Assembly: GCF_014284155.1 (NCBI RefSeq)
Contig: NZ_JACOFZ010000014.1
Coordinates: forward strand, 1 to 47,073
DNA: 47,073 nucleotides
Reading direction: 5' to 3'
Origin: Affinundibacterium nitidum
GTDB taxonomy: Bacteria; Pseudomonadota; Gammaproteobacteria; Burkholderiales; Burkholderiaceae_D
How positions within the stretch are numbered: position 1 is the stretch's first letter; every line of letters starts with the position of its first letter. The position numbers were made by a program, and so were the translations under genes. Positions 34,940 through 44,251 of this stretch are shown here, piece by piece. Under the pieces are notes generated by a model that did no database searches, was not told where the DNA came from, and was given only the letters and a program-made list of their open reading frames with translations.

Positions 34940-35082
34940 ACCACTGCAATTAAAGCTTTGGCATCAAAAATTGAACAAAACCAACATTTCCGAGTGGCAA
35001 TTATGCAACGTGTAAAATTACCTTGCTTTTTTGCTTTTGACGTGTAAATCGGTATCTTCGGAATTGTCTTAAATTGCAACGA

Positions 35083-36849
35083 CTAATTTGTAGCAAATTC
35101 TTGGCTACGCATCGCGACTAGTAATTCTTGAATTAATTTCGGATCATAAGTGCGCAAAATCTTTTTCGTAGCTACTTGCAGAAGGCCGATATTGGTCTTG
35201 AGGATTTCTTGTTTAATCTCAGGCAAGATGGCAGCTGGCATCGACAACTCCCGAAATCCCATTGCCACCAAAAGACGCGTCAACTTAATGTCGCCCGCCA
35301 TACCGCCGCAAATAGCGACGGGTATTCCCGCACGATCAGCTGCGGTGACTGTCATATCGAGTAACTGCAAAATCGCAGGATGTGTATCGTTATAGAGGTG
35401 AGCGACCTCATGATCGGCACGATCAATCGCCAAGGTATATTGAATGAGATCGTTGGTCCCGATCGATAAAAAATCGAGCTTTTTCACAAACATTGGAAGA
35501 CTCAAGGCCGCTGCAGGAACTTCAATCATCGCACCAACCTTAACGCCATCATCGAAGGCGATACCATCGGTTAGAAGTTCTTGCTTTGCCTGCGCAATCA
35601 TCGCAAGGGATTGTTCAATTTCGAACGCGTGCGCTAACATTGGAATCAAAATATGCACGTTGCCGAAAGCAGATGCACGCAAAATCGCTCTTAATTGCGT
35701 CAAGAATATCTGGGGTTCCTTTAAGCAGTATCGAATCGCACGCAGACCTAAGGCTGGGTTCAGAATATTGTGTTCGCTGCTATCGAGGGGCTTGTCCGCA
35801 CCAACATCCAAGGTGCGAATAGTCACAGGTCGACCTTTCATTGCCTGCACTGCTTTTTTATAGGCCTCGAATTGCTCTTCCTCGGTAGGTAATTGCAATT
35901 CGCTTCCAGTGCGCCCCATAAACAAAAATTCCGATCGGAACAATCCTACACCGCTGGCGCCCACCTCCATAGCTGCGACCGCATCTTCAGGTAACTCAAT
36001 GTTGGCCAACAGTTGAATTTCGATTCCATCCAAAGTGATCGCTGGCGTTTTCTTTAGCTTCGATAGTTTCTTGCGCTCTTTGATCAGCAACGCTTGTCGA
36101 TCACGATATTGGGCGATCAACAGCGGCGACGGTGCCACAATAACGACGCCAGCGTCACTATCAATAATCAACCAATCATCTTGCTCAATGAGCTGAGAAG
36201 CATTGCCGAGGCCGACCACAGCCGGAATACCTAAGCTGCGAGAAACAATAGCGGTGTGCGAATTTGGCCCGCCTTCGTCGGTCACAAATCCCGTAAAGGC
36301 GACATCACGAAACTGCATCATGTCAGCTGGTGAAATATCTCTCGCGACGACGATCATGTTGGCGTTCTGCTCATCGACACCGAGCGCACGCGGCAATTGA
36401 TGTGCGGTACCCGTGAGCACCTTTAACACACGCTCAGCGACTTGTTGGATATCGGCCTTGCGTTCACGCAGGTATTCGTCCTCAATTTCATCAAATTGGG
36501 CAGATAGAGCATCAACCTGTGTGACAAGCGCCCATTCGGCGTTGTAGTGGCGAGTGCGTATGATGTCCAAGGGTGCCTCGGACAACATTGGGTCAGACAA
36601 AATTAAGACGTGAACATCAAGGAAGGCACCAAGCTCGGTCGGTGCATCGGTCGGCAAGTCAGACCAGAGCGATTGTAGATCGAGTTGGACTTGAGCGATG
36701 GCACTCTGTAGGCGAGAGACTTCCGCTTCGACTTGTTCTTGTGCGATCAAATAATGCTGCACATCCATCGCCGCGGGACGCAGAAGGTGCGCGCGTCCGA
36801 TAGTAATGCCGCGAGAAACTGGAATGCCTTGTAAAGTAAATGACGCCAC
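35083..36849 (-). CDS. ptsI: Phosphoenolpyruvate-protein phosphotransferase (PTS enzyme I)
   Basis: 588 aa. N-terminal domain with the phosphorylated His198 in GGPNSHTAIVSR, a central phosphohistidine-swivel domain, and a C-terminal PEP-binding TIM-barrel with the RTLDVGADKPL segment, SEFLFMGR and the Mg/PEP-binding FLSIGTNDLIQYTLA and GGMAGD motifs. It transfers phosphate from PEP to HPr in the cytoplasm. It is the last gene of the cluster gshA-gshB-EIIA-HPr-EI, 82 bases after HPr. No PTS permease is nearby, so the phosphate is likely used for regulation. Confidence 0.95.
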   Translation of the reverse strand: MASFTLQGIPVSRGITIGRAHLLRPAAMDVQHYLIAQEQVEAEVSRLQSAIAQVQLDLQSLWSDLPTDAPTELGAFLDVHVLILSDPMLSEAPLDIIRTRHYNAEWALVTQVDALSAQFDEIEDEYLRERKADIQQVAERVLKVLTGTAHQLPRALGVDEQNANMIVVARDISPADMMQFRDVAFTGFVTDEGGPNSHTAIVSRSLGIPAVVGLGNASQLIEQDDWLIIDSDAGVVIVAPSPLLIAQYRDRQALLIKERKKLSKLKKTPAITLDGIEIQLLANIELPEDAVAAMEVGASGVGLFRSEFLFMGRTGSELQLPTEEEQFEAYKKAVQAMKGRPVTIRTLDVGADKPLDSSEHNILNPALGLRAIRYCLKEPQIFLTQLRAILRASAFGNVHILIPMLAHAFEIEQSLAMIAQAKQELLTDGIAFDDGVKVGAMIEVPAAALSLPMFVKKLDFLSIGTNDLIQYTLAIDRADHEVAHLYNDTHPAILQLLDMTVTAADRAGIPVAICGGMAGDIKLTRLLVAMGFRELSMPAAILPEIKQEILKTNIGLLQVATKKILRTYDPKLIQELLVAMRSQEFATN

Positions 36850-36931
36850 TTAATCTCCCACAGATGCTTATACGCTGACTAGCGTTTGATTAAATCTTAG
36901 CTGCAAACTTGCATACAAAAGCACAGCAGTA

Positions 36932-37201
36932 CTATTCACCCTCGCCAAATTTGTCGTTGATCAAGGCGGAAATGGCATCAAAGCAGGCTTGCTCATCTTC
37001 ACCATTCGTTTCCAGCAAAATCTTACTTCCTTTGCCCGCAGCCAGCATCATGACGCCCATAATCGACTTTCCATTGACGCGACGATTGTTGCGGGTAAGC
37101 CAAACTTCACTCTTAAATTTACCACCAAGCTGAGTCAATTTAGCCGAAGCACGTGCATGCAAACCTAACTTATTGATGATCTCGATTTCTTGTTGAATCA
37201 T
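36932..37201 (-). CDS. ptsH: Phosphocarrier protein HPr
   Basis: 89 aa from the ATG at 37201; an in-frame upstream start overlaps the EIIA gene and is rejected. The active-site His15 lies in NKLGLHARASAKL and the regulatory Ser in NGKSIMGVMML (Ser46-equivalent). HPr is phosphorylated by enzyme I and passes phosphate to EIIA. The spacing is 34 bases after EIIA and 82 before EI, consistent with a single transcript. Confidence 0.95.
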   Translation of the reverse strand: MIQQEIEIINKLGLHARASAKLTQLGGKFKSEVWLTRNNRRVNGKSIMGVMMLAAGKGSKILLETNGEDEQACFDAISALINDKFGEGE

Positions 37202-37235
37202 GTTAGCTATCCTGGAAAAATATATTCTTAGATTA

Positions 37236-37643
37236 TTAGGTTTGGCCAATGCGAATTCGGTTATCGACACGCATCGCACCGTTCTGACCACCTGCCAATG
37301 CCATTTCGACTACCACGTCGAGAGTGTCTTGACGGTAGGTGATCGCGCGTAACAACATCGGCAAACTAATACCCGCAATAACAGCAACTTCCGATGGGTC
37401 GGCAAGTTGACGGCAGCAATTGGCAGGAGTGCCGCCGGTAATATCTGTCAAAATCAAAACACCAGAACCATCGTTCAATCGCGCAATCGCCTCTCGCGCC
37501 AGTTGGTTCACTTCATCTAGATTTTGATCAGCGATAACATCGATCGCCTCCAAGCGCTCGGGTTGTCCGCGAAATACATGACTCGCCGCTTGAATAAACG
37601 CGCTACCAAGCGGTGCATGTGTCATTAAGAGTAAACCTACCAT
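37236..37643 (-). CDS. PTS EIIA component, mannose/fructose type
   Basis: 135 aa from the ATG at 37643, with AGGA 10 nt upstream. The start MVGLLLMTHAPLGSAF carries the phosphorylatable His9, and ILTDITGGTPANCC matches the ManX-type EIIA fold. It accepts phosphate from HPr. Single-domain EIIA(Man) proteins in betaproteobacteria act in regulatory PTS chains rather than sugar uptake. No EIIB, EIIC or EIID is found in the window. Confidence 0.92.
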   Translation of the reverse strand: MVGLLLMTHAPLGSAFIQAASHVFRGQPERLEAIDVIADQNLDEVNQLAREAIARLNDGSGVLILTDITGGTPANCCRQLADPSEVAVIAGISLPMLLRAITYRQDTLDVVVEMALAGGQNGAMRVDNRIRIGQT

Positions 37644-37715
37644 TTTGCTATCCTGAATCGCGGCCACACTCATTCTGGCTCGTCGATCACTGCGATCAAT
37701 AATGTAAATATTTGT

Positions 37716-38660
37716 TTAGGCAGCAATAGCGAGTTCCAGAGCATCGATGAACATGGCTGCCACATCAAATCCTTTTTGCTGCGTAATCTCTTGGAAGCAG
37801 GTCGGACTCGTGACGTTCACTTCGGTCAGACAACTGCCAATCACGTCTAATCCTACCAGCAACAAGCCGCGTTGGTATAGTATTGGCGCTAAAGATTCAG
37901 CAATTTCTCTATCACGCGCACTCAATTCCTGCGCAACACCAACACCACCTGCAGCCAAATTCCCACGTACCTCGCCATTTTGTGGAATTCGCGCCAACGC
38001 AAATGGCACGACTTTGCCGCCAATCAGGAGAATTCGTTTGTCGCCATGAACGATCTCAGGAATATATTTTTGCACCATGATCGTGCTCACACCGTTCACG
38101 GTGAGCGTTTCAATCACCGATCCGAGATTCATACCATCTTCACGAATTCGGAAAATACCAGCACCACCCATTCCATCGAGCGGTTTCAAAATAATGTCGC
38201 GGTGCTCAGCAAAAAATTCACGAATTCTTTGCTCATCACGTGTCACCAAAGTGGGGGTGGTGAATTGTGAGAACTGCGCGATACTGAGTTTTTCATTATG
38301 GTCACGAATGGCAGATGGTTTATTGAAAACTCTAGCACCATGCTTTTCAGCCAAATCTAGCAAATAAGTGGCGTAGATGTATTCCATATCAAATGGTGGA
38401 TCTTTACGCTGAATTACTGCATCAAACTCAGACAAAACGACATCGGCCGCTGGCGATAACCGATACCAACGGTCTGCTTCGCCTGTCAACGTAAGCTCAC
38501 AAACTTTCGCTCGCACTTGGCCTGAGATCAGAGCCATATCTTGCGGCCCAAAAGCAAAAAATTGATGTCCGCGACGACTTGCCTCGCGCATCATCGCAAA
38601 AGTTGAGTCTTTATAGATTTTGAATCCATCAAGAGGATCAGTGATAAAAGCAATTTTCAT
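37716..38660 (-). CDS. gshB: Glutathione synthetase
   Basis: 314 aa from the ATG at 38660 (MKIAFITDPLDGF), with GAGA just upstream; the longer frame to 38672 is not needed. The ATP-grasp domain shows the IILKPLDGMGGAGIFRI ATP-binding loop and the terminal VTSPTCFQEI motif typical of GshB. It joins gamma-glutamylcysteine and glycine using ATP. It follows gshA by 54 bases, so glutathione synthesis is one unit. Confidence 0.96.
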   Translation of the reverse strand: MKIAFITDPLDGFKIYKDSTFAMMREASRRGHQFFAFGPQDMALISGQVRAKVCELTLTGEADRWYRLSPAADVVLSEFDAVIQRKDPPFDMEYIYATYLLDLAEKHGARVFNKPSAIRDHNEKLSIAQFSQFTTPTLVTRDEQRIREFFAEHRDIILKPLDGMGGAGIFRIREDGMNLGSVIETLTVNGVSTIMVQKYIPEIVHGDKRILLIGGKVVPFALARIPQNGEVRGNLAAGGVGVAQELSARDREIAESLAPILYQRGLLLVGLDVIGSCLTEVNVTSPTCFQEITQQKGFDVAAMFIDALELAIAA

Positions 38661-38714
38661 ATTTTCTCGCATTCGTGAGAGTGATTAACAATTGACTCTC
38701 ATACGCACTACGCC

Positions 38715-40013
38715 TTAATAAATTTCAGGATGTGGATCAGTCTTTTCTAACTCCAACGATGCTGCCAATAAGGCTAAACGCGCGACGACACCATACATGT
38801 AGAATCGATTCGGCGCGGCAGTACCAGGTTTCGCACGCATATCCGGCACGGCATGTTGCTGAGCGAAAGCGAGTGGAACGAATTCCATTCCTGGAGCATT
38901 CAAATTTTCATCGACACCGCGATCTTGATGCACACGGTAGAACCCGCCAACCACGTAGCGGTCTATCATATACACCACAGGTTCCGCTACCGACTCACCA
39001 ATTTGTTCGAAGGTATACACACCCTCTTGCACAATAAAATCTCGCACCGCACGACCATCTTTGACGACGGTCATTTTATTCTTTTGTTTGGCGTTGAGAT
39101 CACGCACTTCGCGCGAGTCACGGACTGTCATAATACCCATACCGCATGTGCCGGCATCGGCTTTCACGATCACGAAAGGCTTTTCCTTGATGCCGTACTC
39201 TTTGTATTTCTTGCGAATCTTCGCGAGTATGGTATCAACAGTCGCCATCAGTGCGTCGAGCCCTGTCCCCTCATCAAAGTTAACGTCAGTACACTTTGCA
39301 TGGAAAGGATTCAACATCCAAGGATCAATCTCAACCATCTTCGAAAACTTCTTCACTACCTCATCATAGCAATCGAAGTGGTTTGTTTTACGACGCATCG
39401 CCCATCCGGCATGAAGAGGCGGCAACAAAGTTTGTTCGTGAATTTCTTCCAAAATAGAAGGAATGCTTTGAGACAAGTCGTTATTCAAGAGAATAGTACA
39501 GGGATCGAAGTTTTTGAGACCGAGTCGGCGTCCATTGGCGGAGCGTTGCAATGGTTCGAGCACCAAGTCGCTACCATCAGGCAATACGATGGTGGTTGCC
39601 GTCTTTAGGTTCTCATCGAGGCTACCAAGGCGAACATTCAAACCAGTCTGACGATAAATTTGCATTTGACGCGCAATATTCTGCCAATACGTCATATTGC
39701 ATGGATTACCCTCGGGAATTAACAACAAATTACGCGCATCGGGACAATATTTTTCAATTGCAGCCATTGAGGCTTGCACGGCCAATGGCAATACTTCAGA
39801 CGAAAGATGATTGAAGCCGCCCGGAAAAAGATTGGTATCAACTGGTGCCAATTTGAAACCTGAATTACGCATGTCGACAGAACAATAAAACGGTGGCGTA
39901 TGCTCCTGCCACTCAAGTCGGAACCATCGCTCAATCGAAGGTGTCGCCTCCAATATTTTCTTTTCAAACTCAAGCAGAGGACCGTTAAACGCGGTCGCAA
40001 GATGCGGAACCAT
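38715..40013 (-). CDS. gshA: Glutamate-cysteine ligase, proteobacterial (TIGR02049-like) type
   Basis: 432 aa. It does not resemble E. coli GshA but matches the shorter proteobacterial GshA family (PFYCSVDMRNSGFKLAPVDTN ... LLIPEGNPCNMTYWQNI ... VKADAGTCGMGIMTV), with the end ALEKTDPHPEIY-like SLELEKTDPHPEIY. It makes gamma-glutamylcysteine, the first step of glutathione synthesis. First gene of the gshA-gshB-EIIA-HPr-EI cluster. Confidence 0.93.
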   Translation of the reverse strand: MVPHLATAFNGPLLEFEKKILEATPSIERWFRLEWQEHTPPFYCSVDMRNSGFKLAPVDTNLFPGGFNHLSSEVLPLAVQASMAAIEKYCPDARNLLLIPEGNPCNMTYWQNIARQMQIYRQTGLNVRLGSLDENLKTATTIVLPDGSDLVLEPLQRSANGRRLGLKNFDPCTILLNNDLSQSIPSILEEIHEQTLLPPLHAGWAMRRKTNHFDCYDEVVKKFSKMVEIDPWMLNPFHAKCTDVNFDEGTGLDALMATVDTILAKIRKKYKEYGIKEKPFVIVKADAGTCGMGIMTVRDSREVRDLNAKQKNKMTVVKDGRAVRDFIVQEGVYTFEQIGESVAEPVVYMIDRYVVGGFYRVHQDRGVDENLNAPGMEFVPLAFAQQHAVPDMRAKPGTAAPNRFYMYGVVARLALLAASLELEKTDPHPEIY

Positions 40014-40162
40014 AATTACCTTTTATCTACCAAAATGTGTATGTGACTTAGCTTCAATTACAAGCATCGTAATCTTATCAACTTGGGGCATAAAGGAGTT
40101 TCTCAAGTGCGATTATCCTTACTGCATGCAAGTGTATAGATTCATAAGAAAACTTTAGAAAT

Positions 40163-40465
40163 TTACGCTGATTTACCTAGCAAATCGAAATGTTCAACCA
40201 CTGGCGCACTCGCGAAGAACGGTCCAACTATTGTCCGCCATGCGACGAAGGCATCGGACTGGCGAAAATCGACCGTGTGATTTTCCAATGTATCCCAAAA
40301 GATCATCAATACATAACGTTCAGGCGACTCAATTCCTTTATTCACTTTGTAGCCACGGAATCCTTTAGCATGCGCAATCACTTCAGTCAGCCCCTTAATG
40401 ATGGCTGCATCGAAGGCATCTTGTTGTCCAGCGTGGATACGAATATCGGCTAATTCGAGAATCAT
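40163..40465 (-). CDS. ABM-domain (antibiotic biosynthesis monooxygenase-like) protein
   Basis: 100 aa. The single ABM-type ferredoxin-like domain is recognisable (AAIIKGLTEVIAHAKGFRGYKV and SPERYVLMIFWDTLENHTVDFRQS, with the terminal PVVEHFD). Members are monooxygenases or stress-related dimers; function here is unknown. Cytoplasmic. It lies upstream of gshA on the same strand, 149 bases from it, in a gap that contains no clear terminator. Confidence 0.85.
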   Translation of the reverse strand: MILELADIRIHAGQQDAFDAAIIKGLTEVIAHAKGFRGYKVNKGIESPERYVLMIFWDTLENHTVDFRQSDAFVAWRTIVGPFFASAPVVEHFDLLGKSA

Positions 40466-40508
40466 GGTGTTCCAACCTTTTTATTTTGTTAACGATAAAC
40501 GAAAGTGA

Positions 40509-41522
40509 TTATATTAAGTCACGATCGCATAGCTCTTTCTTAATGTATGAATAAAAAACCGGTGCAGCAACAACGCCTGGCAATCCGAACAAGGTTTCCA
40601 TGACTAAGATTGCTGTCAACAATTCCCATGCTTTTGCATTCACTTGAGAACCAATAATACGAGCATTCAGGAAGTACTCTAATTTATGAATGATCACCAT
40701 AAAACTCAAAGACACGGCCGCCATTTGTAGGGAGTGCGACAAACTCACAATCACGATCACCGTATTGGAGATGATATTACCGACTACGGGGATCAAGCCT
40801 GCAACAAATGTAATTGCAATCATACTTTTCACCAGCGGCAGGTGCACGCCCGCCGTTGGCAAGATCACCGCTAAAAAAATACCCGTGAAAATGGTATTGA
40901 TCAAAGAGATCCGAACCTGCGCAAACACCACGCGATGAAACATTTCCGCCAAATTGACCACACGTTGATGTAATGCAGCGGCGAAAGGCCGATAGCGATG
41001 TGTGCTTGTAGCGTCCTGCAAAGCCACCATGCTACCAATGATCATACCGAGCAGCAGATGCACAATGATATGCCCAGCTTCTTGTCCCACCACCTTCGCC
41101 TCTCCTGCGTGATCGCGCAGAGCATCGATCATAATGCGTTTAAGTCCATCTACGTCCTCAGGAATATTACTACTTATCCAAAGTGGCAATTGCTGACGCG
41201 ACGCCTCTATCATATCAGCGAGCTTTTGTAGAAGGCTTTGCAAATTTCCAGCATCGCTACGCAGAAAGGCGAACACCCCCCATATAGCGAAACTCAAAGC
41301 GACGATCACCATGGTTGAAAGGAAGCCGACAGCAATTAACCGCGATTGCTGATTACTAAAGCGCCGCTGTATGGTGGGCACCAATAAACGAACTAAGGAA
41401 TACAAAATCAAGCCAGAAAACAGAGTCACCAAAAGTCCGGACTTTAAAATGACAAACAATGCAATTGCTGCAATCAGGTAAGAGGCCAAATCAACCCGAG
41501 ATATTGTTTTTACTTGTGCCAT
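40509..41522 (-). CDS. AI-2E family transporter
   Basis: 337 aa from the ATG at 41522, which has AAGGAG 6 nt upstream; a longer frame is rejected. About eight transmembrane helices in the pattern of the AI-2E/PerM family: two at the N-terminus, a long amphipathic region (about 95-165), then IPVVGNIISNTVIVIV and the C-terminal EYFLNARIIGSQVNAKAWELLTA segment that is very conserved in the family. Members export or take up diverse small molecules; substrate unknown. Confidence 0.9.
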   Translation of the reverse strand: MAQVKTISRVDLASYLIAAIALFVILKSGLLVTLFSGLILYSLVRLLVPTIQRRFSNQQSRLIAVGFLSTMVIVALSFAIWGVFAFLRSDAGNLQSLLQKLADMIEASRQQLPLWISSNIPEDVDGLKRIMIDALRDHAGEAKVVGQEAGHIIVHLLLGMIIGSMVALQDATSTHRYRPFAAALHQRVVNLAEMFHRVVFAQVRISLINTIFTGIFLAVILPTAGVHLPLVKSMIAITFVAGLIPVVGNIISNTVIVIVSLSHSLQMAAVSLSFMVIIHKLEYFLNARIIGSQVNAKAWELLTAILVMETLFGLPGVVAAPVFYSYIKKELCDRDLI

Positions 41523-41873
41523 ATCGCTCCTTAAACGGCAAAAATGGTTTTCTAATCGATGTGCGGTCGCAAGCGCGATAGGTCGACCAGAACAAAGGTG
41601 GCGCCAAAACATCAGTTTTCAAACATCGAAAACATTGTTTTGATCAATTTAACTGCCCGTATGCTAGCTGCAAATGATCAAGAATACATCGTTCTACCTG
41701 AAATAGGCGGGCTCAAGTTAATCAAACACCCGCCTAAGGTCGTCGAAAAAAGACAAAGTCCGTCGAGATTGATTCGAAATAGTGTTGGTTTATAGTATGA
41801 TCTTGGCTCTTAGCCAATAAATTTTGGCGACCCTCACCTAAGTTCAGAACTACATTCACGCACCATTGGACCT
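41523..41873. other. Divergent intergenic region AI-2E transporter / Cache-GGDEF gene
   Basis: 351 bases. It contains an inverted repeat with a 17-nt loop, AGGCGGG (41705-41711) and CCCGCCT (41729-41735), and the promoter candidate at 41769-41796. A 78-codon frame on the plus strand (41559-41795) has no family features and is not called. Confidence 0.5.
41769..41796 (+). promoter_or_regulatory. Candidate sigma70 promoter of the Cache-GGDEF gene
   Basis: TTGATT (41769-41774) and TATAGT (41791-41796), 16-nt spacer, about 75 bases before the ATG. Confidence 0.45.
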
Positions 41874-43343
41874 ATGAGAAAATCATTTAAGCAATATCAT
41901 TTGTTGATTTGGATTTCTTTGATCTTGGTCCTCGGCTTTGTAGCAGTATTGACGACTAGCTATTATGTATCTCGCGAAACCTTACAACGAGGTTTATCTG
42001 AAAATACACTGCCCATCACCGGCGATAATGTGTACTCAGAAATTCAAAAAGATATTTTGCGCCCAGTTTTTGTTTCCGCACAAATGGCAAATGATACCTT
42101 TGTGCGTGATTGGGTTATCGATGGCGAACAAGATGTCGCTCAAATTTCTAAGTATCTAAAAGAAATTAAATCAAAAAATAACGCAATCTCCAGTTTCTTT
42201 GTTAGCGACATCACGAAGAACTATTACTACCCAGATGGTCTACTCAAAACCATCAAAGACAGTGAGCCTCGCGATCAATGGTTTTTTCGCGTCAAGAATT
42301 TGAAGGCGCAATACGAAACCAATGTCGACGCCGACATGGCGAACCGCGACAACATGACCATTTTTACCAACTATCGTGTGGTCAATTACGAAGGTAAGTT
42401 TATCGGGGCGGTTGGCATAGGTTTGACGCTCGACACGATGAAACATCTGATCGACAGCTATCAGACACGCTTTCAACGTAATATCTACTTCGTGGATAAA
42501 AAAGGGAATGTCGTATTAAGCGGCAGTAGCTTCGCCCACAAGAAAACCAATTTAGAAAATATCCCTGGCATCAAAGTTCTCGCGAAACAAATTTTAGCAA
42601 ATGCAAAAAACGACTCCCTTCATCTTGAGTATGCTGATGGCGCCGAGAGCGTCTATGTGAATTCGCGCTTTATCCCAGAACTCGGTTGGCATCTCTTAGT
42701 TGAACAAAATTTTGATGGCGAGTTGAAGCCTCTGCACCGCCTATTAATGGTCAACGCAGCAATTGGCTTAGGGATTACCTTTACTGTATTGATCATCGTC
42801 TTATTATCAATTCGTCGCTACCAAAAGCGAATTGAGAAATCAGCAGCAACTGATCCTTTAACCAAACTGCTGAATCGCCAAGCATTTGATTTCGTATTTC
42901 AACAAGCAATACTCGATAGTGAACGTTCACGACAACCGCTGTGTGTCGCGCTAATGGACATCGATCACTTCAAAAAAATCAACGATAAACACGGACATCT
43001 TTTAGGTGACCATGTCTTACGTGAAATCGCTGCCATTTCAAAACGGTCTTTACGTGAAAGCGATGTGATCTGCCGTTGGGGTGGAGAAGAATTCTTGCTA
43101 CTACTGAAAAACTGCTCCCTCGAAAAAGCGACCTCTATCGCAGAAAATCTGCGTGCGACCATTGCTGGCAATGATTTTTCACGCACCACGGATCTCGCAA
43201 AAGGTAAACTCTCATTGACGGTCAGTATGGGTGTCGCTGAATACAAATCCAATGAATCTGAAGATAGCATGTTCGAACGCGCTGACGTTGCGCTGTATCA
43301 GGCAAAAGAGAATGGGCGTAACAGCGTCTACTTCTCCGAATAA
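41874..43343 (+). CDS. Cache-domain transmembrane diguanylate cyclase
   Basis: 489 aa. TM1 (about 12-32), a periplasmic dCache-type sensor domain (about 33-297), TM2 (about 299-320) and a cytoplasmic GGDEF domain (about 330-489). The active site is GGEEF (403-407), with the I-site RESD (394-397) five residues before it. It should make c-di-GMP in response to a small extracellular ligand, possibly an organic acid as in similar dCache domains (inference). The ATG at 41874 follows a good promoter candidate. Convergent with the DUF2520 gene, 4 bases apart. Confidence 0.93.
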   Translation: MRKSFKQYHLLIWISLILVLGFVAVLTTSYYVSRETLQRGLSENTLPITGDNVYSEIQKDILRPVFVSAQMANDTFVRDWVIDGEQDVAQISKYLKEIKSKNNAISSFFVSDITKNYYYPDGLLKTIKDSEPRDQWFFRVKNLKAQYETNVDADMANRDNMTIFTNYRVVNYEGKFIGAVGIGLTLDTMKHLIDSYQTRFQRNIYFVDKKGNVVLSGSSFAHKKTNLENIPGIKVLAKQILANAKNDSLHLEYADGAESVYVNSRFIPELGWHLLVEQNFDGELKPLHRLLMVNAAIGLGITFTVLIIVLLSIRRYQKRIEKSAATDPLTKLLNRQAFDFVFQQAILDSERSRQPLCVALMDIDHFKKINDKHGHLLGDHVLREIAAISKRSLRESDVICRWGGEEFLLLLKNCSLEKATSIAENLRATIAGNDFSRTTDLAKGKLSLTVSMGVAEYKSNESEDSMFERADVALYQAKENGRNSVYFSE

Positions 43344-43347
43344 ATCC

Positions 43348-44175
43348 TTAGTGTCGTTTAACTCGATTCGCCACAGCTTTTGTCGGGTCAATAAACGCTT
43401 GATACAAACTTGCGGCCTGTTGATCCCATAAAGCCAAATCGGCCAACTGTTTTTCCACAGTCTCAAGATCACCGCGCTTGATTGGCCCGGTTAAGGCATC
43501 TTCGGTGCTGCTGCTAAAGACATTCTCCAACGTTTTCTTCGCTAATGGCTGTGCTAAAGCGACTGCCATTTCTGGTGAAAGACCAGCTGCTTGATATGTT
43601 TTTAGTGCGATGTCCATCAATGTCACCAAATAATTACTGGCAAACACCGACGCGGCGTGATAACGCAATTTATGTTCAGTTTCAAGCATGAAGGTGCGTG
43701 CACCGATTGCCTCAAAGGCGGGAACCAAAATCGCTAAAGCTTCAGCATCGCCTTCTACTCCGCAATAGGTGTCCACAAAATCGGCCACAACCACTTCAGG
43801 TGAAGCAAAGCTTCGTACAGGATGGAAGGAAGCTACATAGTGCCCAGCGTCTCGCAGCGGCTGGAGGATCGAAGAAGACTTCGATCCACTGCAATGAAAG
43901 ACGATGCTACGTGGCTTAAGCATGTCCTTTACTAATAACAAGTTCGATATAGTCGCGATATCGTCATCGGCCACGGTAAGCATGCAAACGTCGGCGCTCG
44001 CAAGTTCAAGCAGATTGTGAACTGCCTTACCAGAACCAATAAAATGAGATGCGTGCTGTGCTGTGGCTGCGGTGCGCGTGAAAACAGAAGCAATTTGAAA
44101 TTGATCAGCGCTGTGAAACAGCCGTGCCAAAGTTTGGCCAACGCGCCCGGCACCAATGACGTTGAGAGTCAACAT
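43348..44175 (-). CDS. Rossmann-like/DUF2520 domain protein
   Basis: 275 aa. N-terminal Rossmann fold (LNVIGAGRVGQTLARLFH, about 4-21), then a segment with VFHCSGSKSSSILQPL and HPVRSFASP typical of the DUF2520-containing NADP-dependent family, and a helical C-terminal domain (about 155-270). Possible oxidoreductase or 6-phosphogluconate-dehydrogenase-like fold; substrate unknown. Cytoplasmic; single gene. Confidence 0.85.
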   Translation of the reverse strand: MLTLNVIGAGRVGQTLARLFHSADQFQIASVFTRTAATAQHASHFIGSGKAVHNLLELASADVCMLTVADDDIATISNLLLVKDMLKPRSIVFHCSGSKSSSILQPLRDAGHYVASFHPVRSFASPEVVVADFVDTYCGVEGDAEALAILVPAFEAIGARTFMLETEHKLRYHAASVFASNYLVTLMDIALKTYQAAGLSPEMAVALAQPLAKKTLENVFSSSTEDALTGPIKRGDLETVEKQLADLALWDQQAASLYQAFIDPTKAVANRVKRH

Positions 44176-44251
44176 AGCGAACTAAGTCAATGAAAAGAGC
44201 ATTTTACGACGCTTCTGAAGTAATTCGTTGTATTCGCTATGTTTTTATAAT

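Larger units (their letters stand above)
34736..35082. other. Intergenic region between ptsI and the chemoreceptor gene
   Basis: 347 bases upstream of the chemoreceptor gene and downstream of ptsI. It contains the imperfect hairpin at 34850-34870 and the bidirectional terminator-like hairpin at 34905-34939. A GCCGATTC sequence on the minus strand (34774-34781) loosely resembles a sigma28 -10, but has no -35 partner. No gene is seen. Confidence 0.5.

Noticed and set aside
38853-39608. 251-codon plus-strand frame inside gshA
   Set aside because: Long but antisense to the strongly conserved gshA frame; no recognisable features.
41559-41795. 78-codon plus-strand frame upstream of the Cache-GGDEF gene
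   Set aside because: It overlaps the AI-2E leader, has no ribosome binding site or family features, and runs over an inverted repeat and a promoter candidate.
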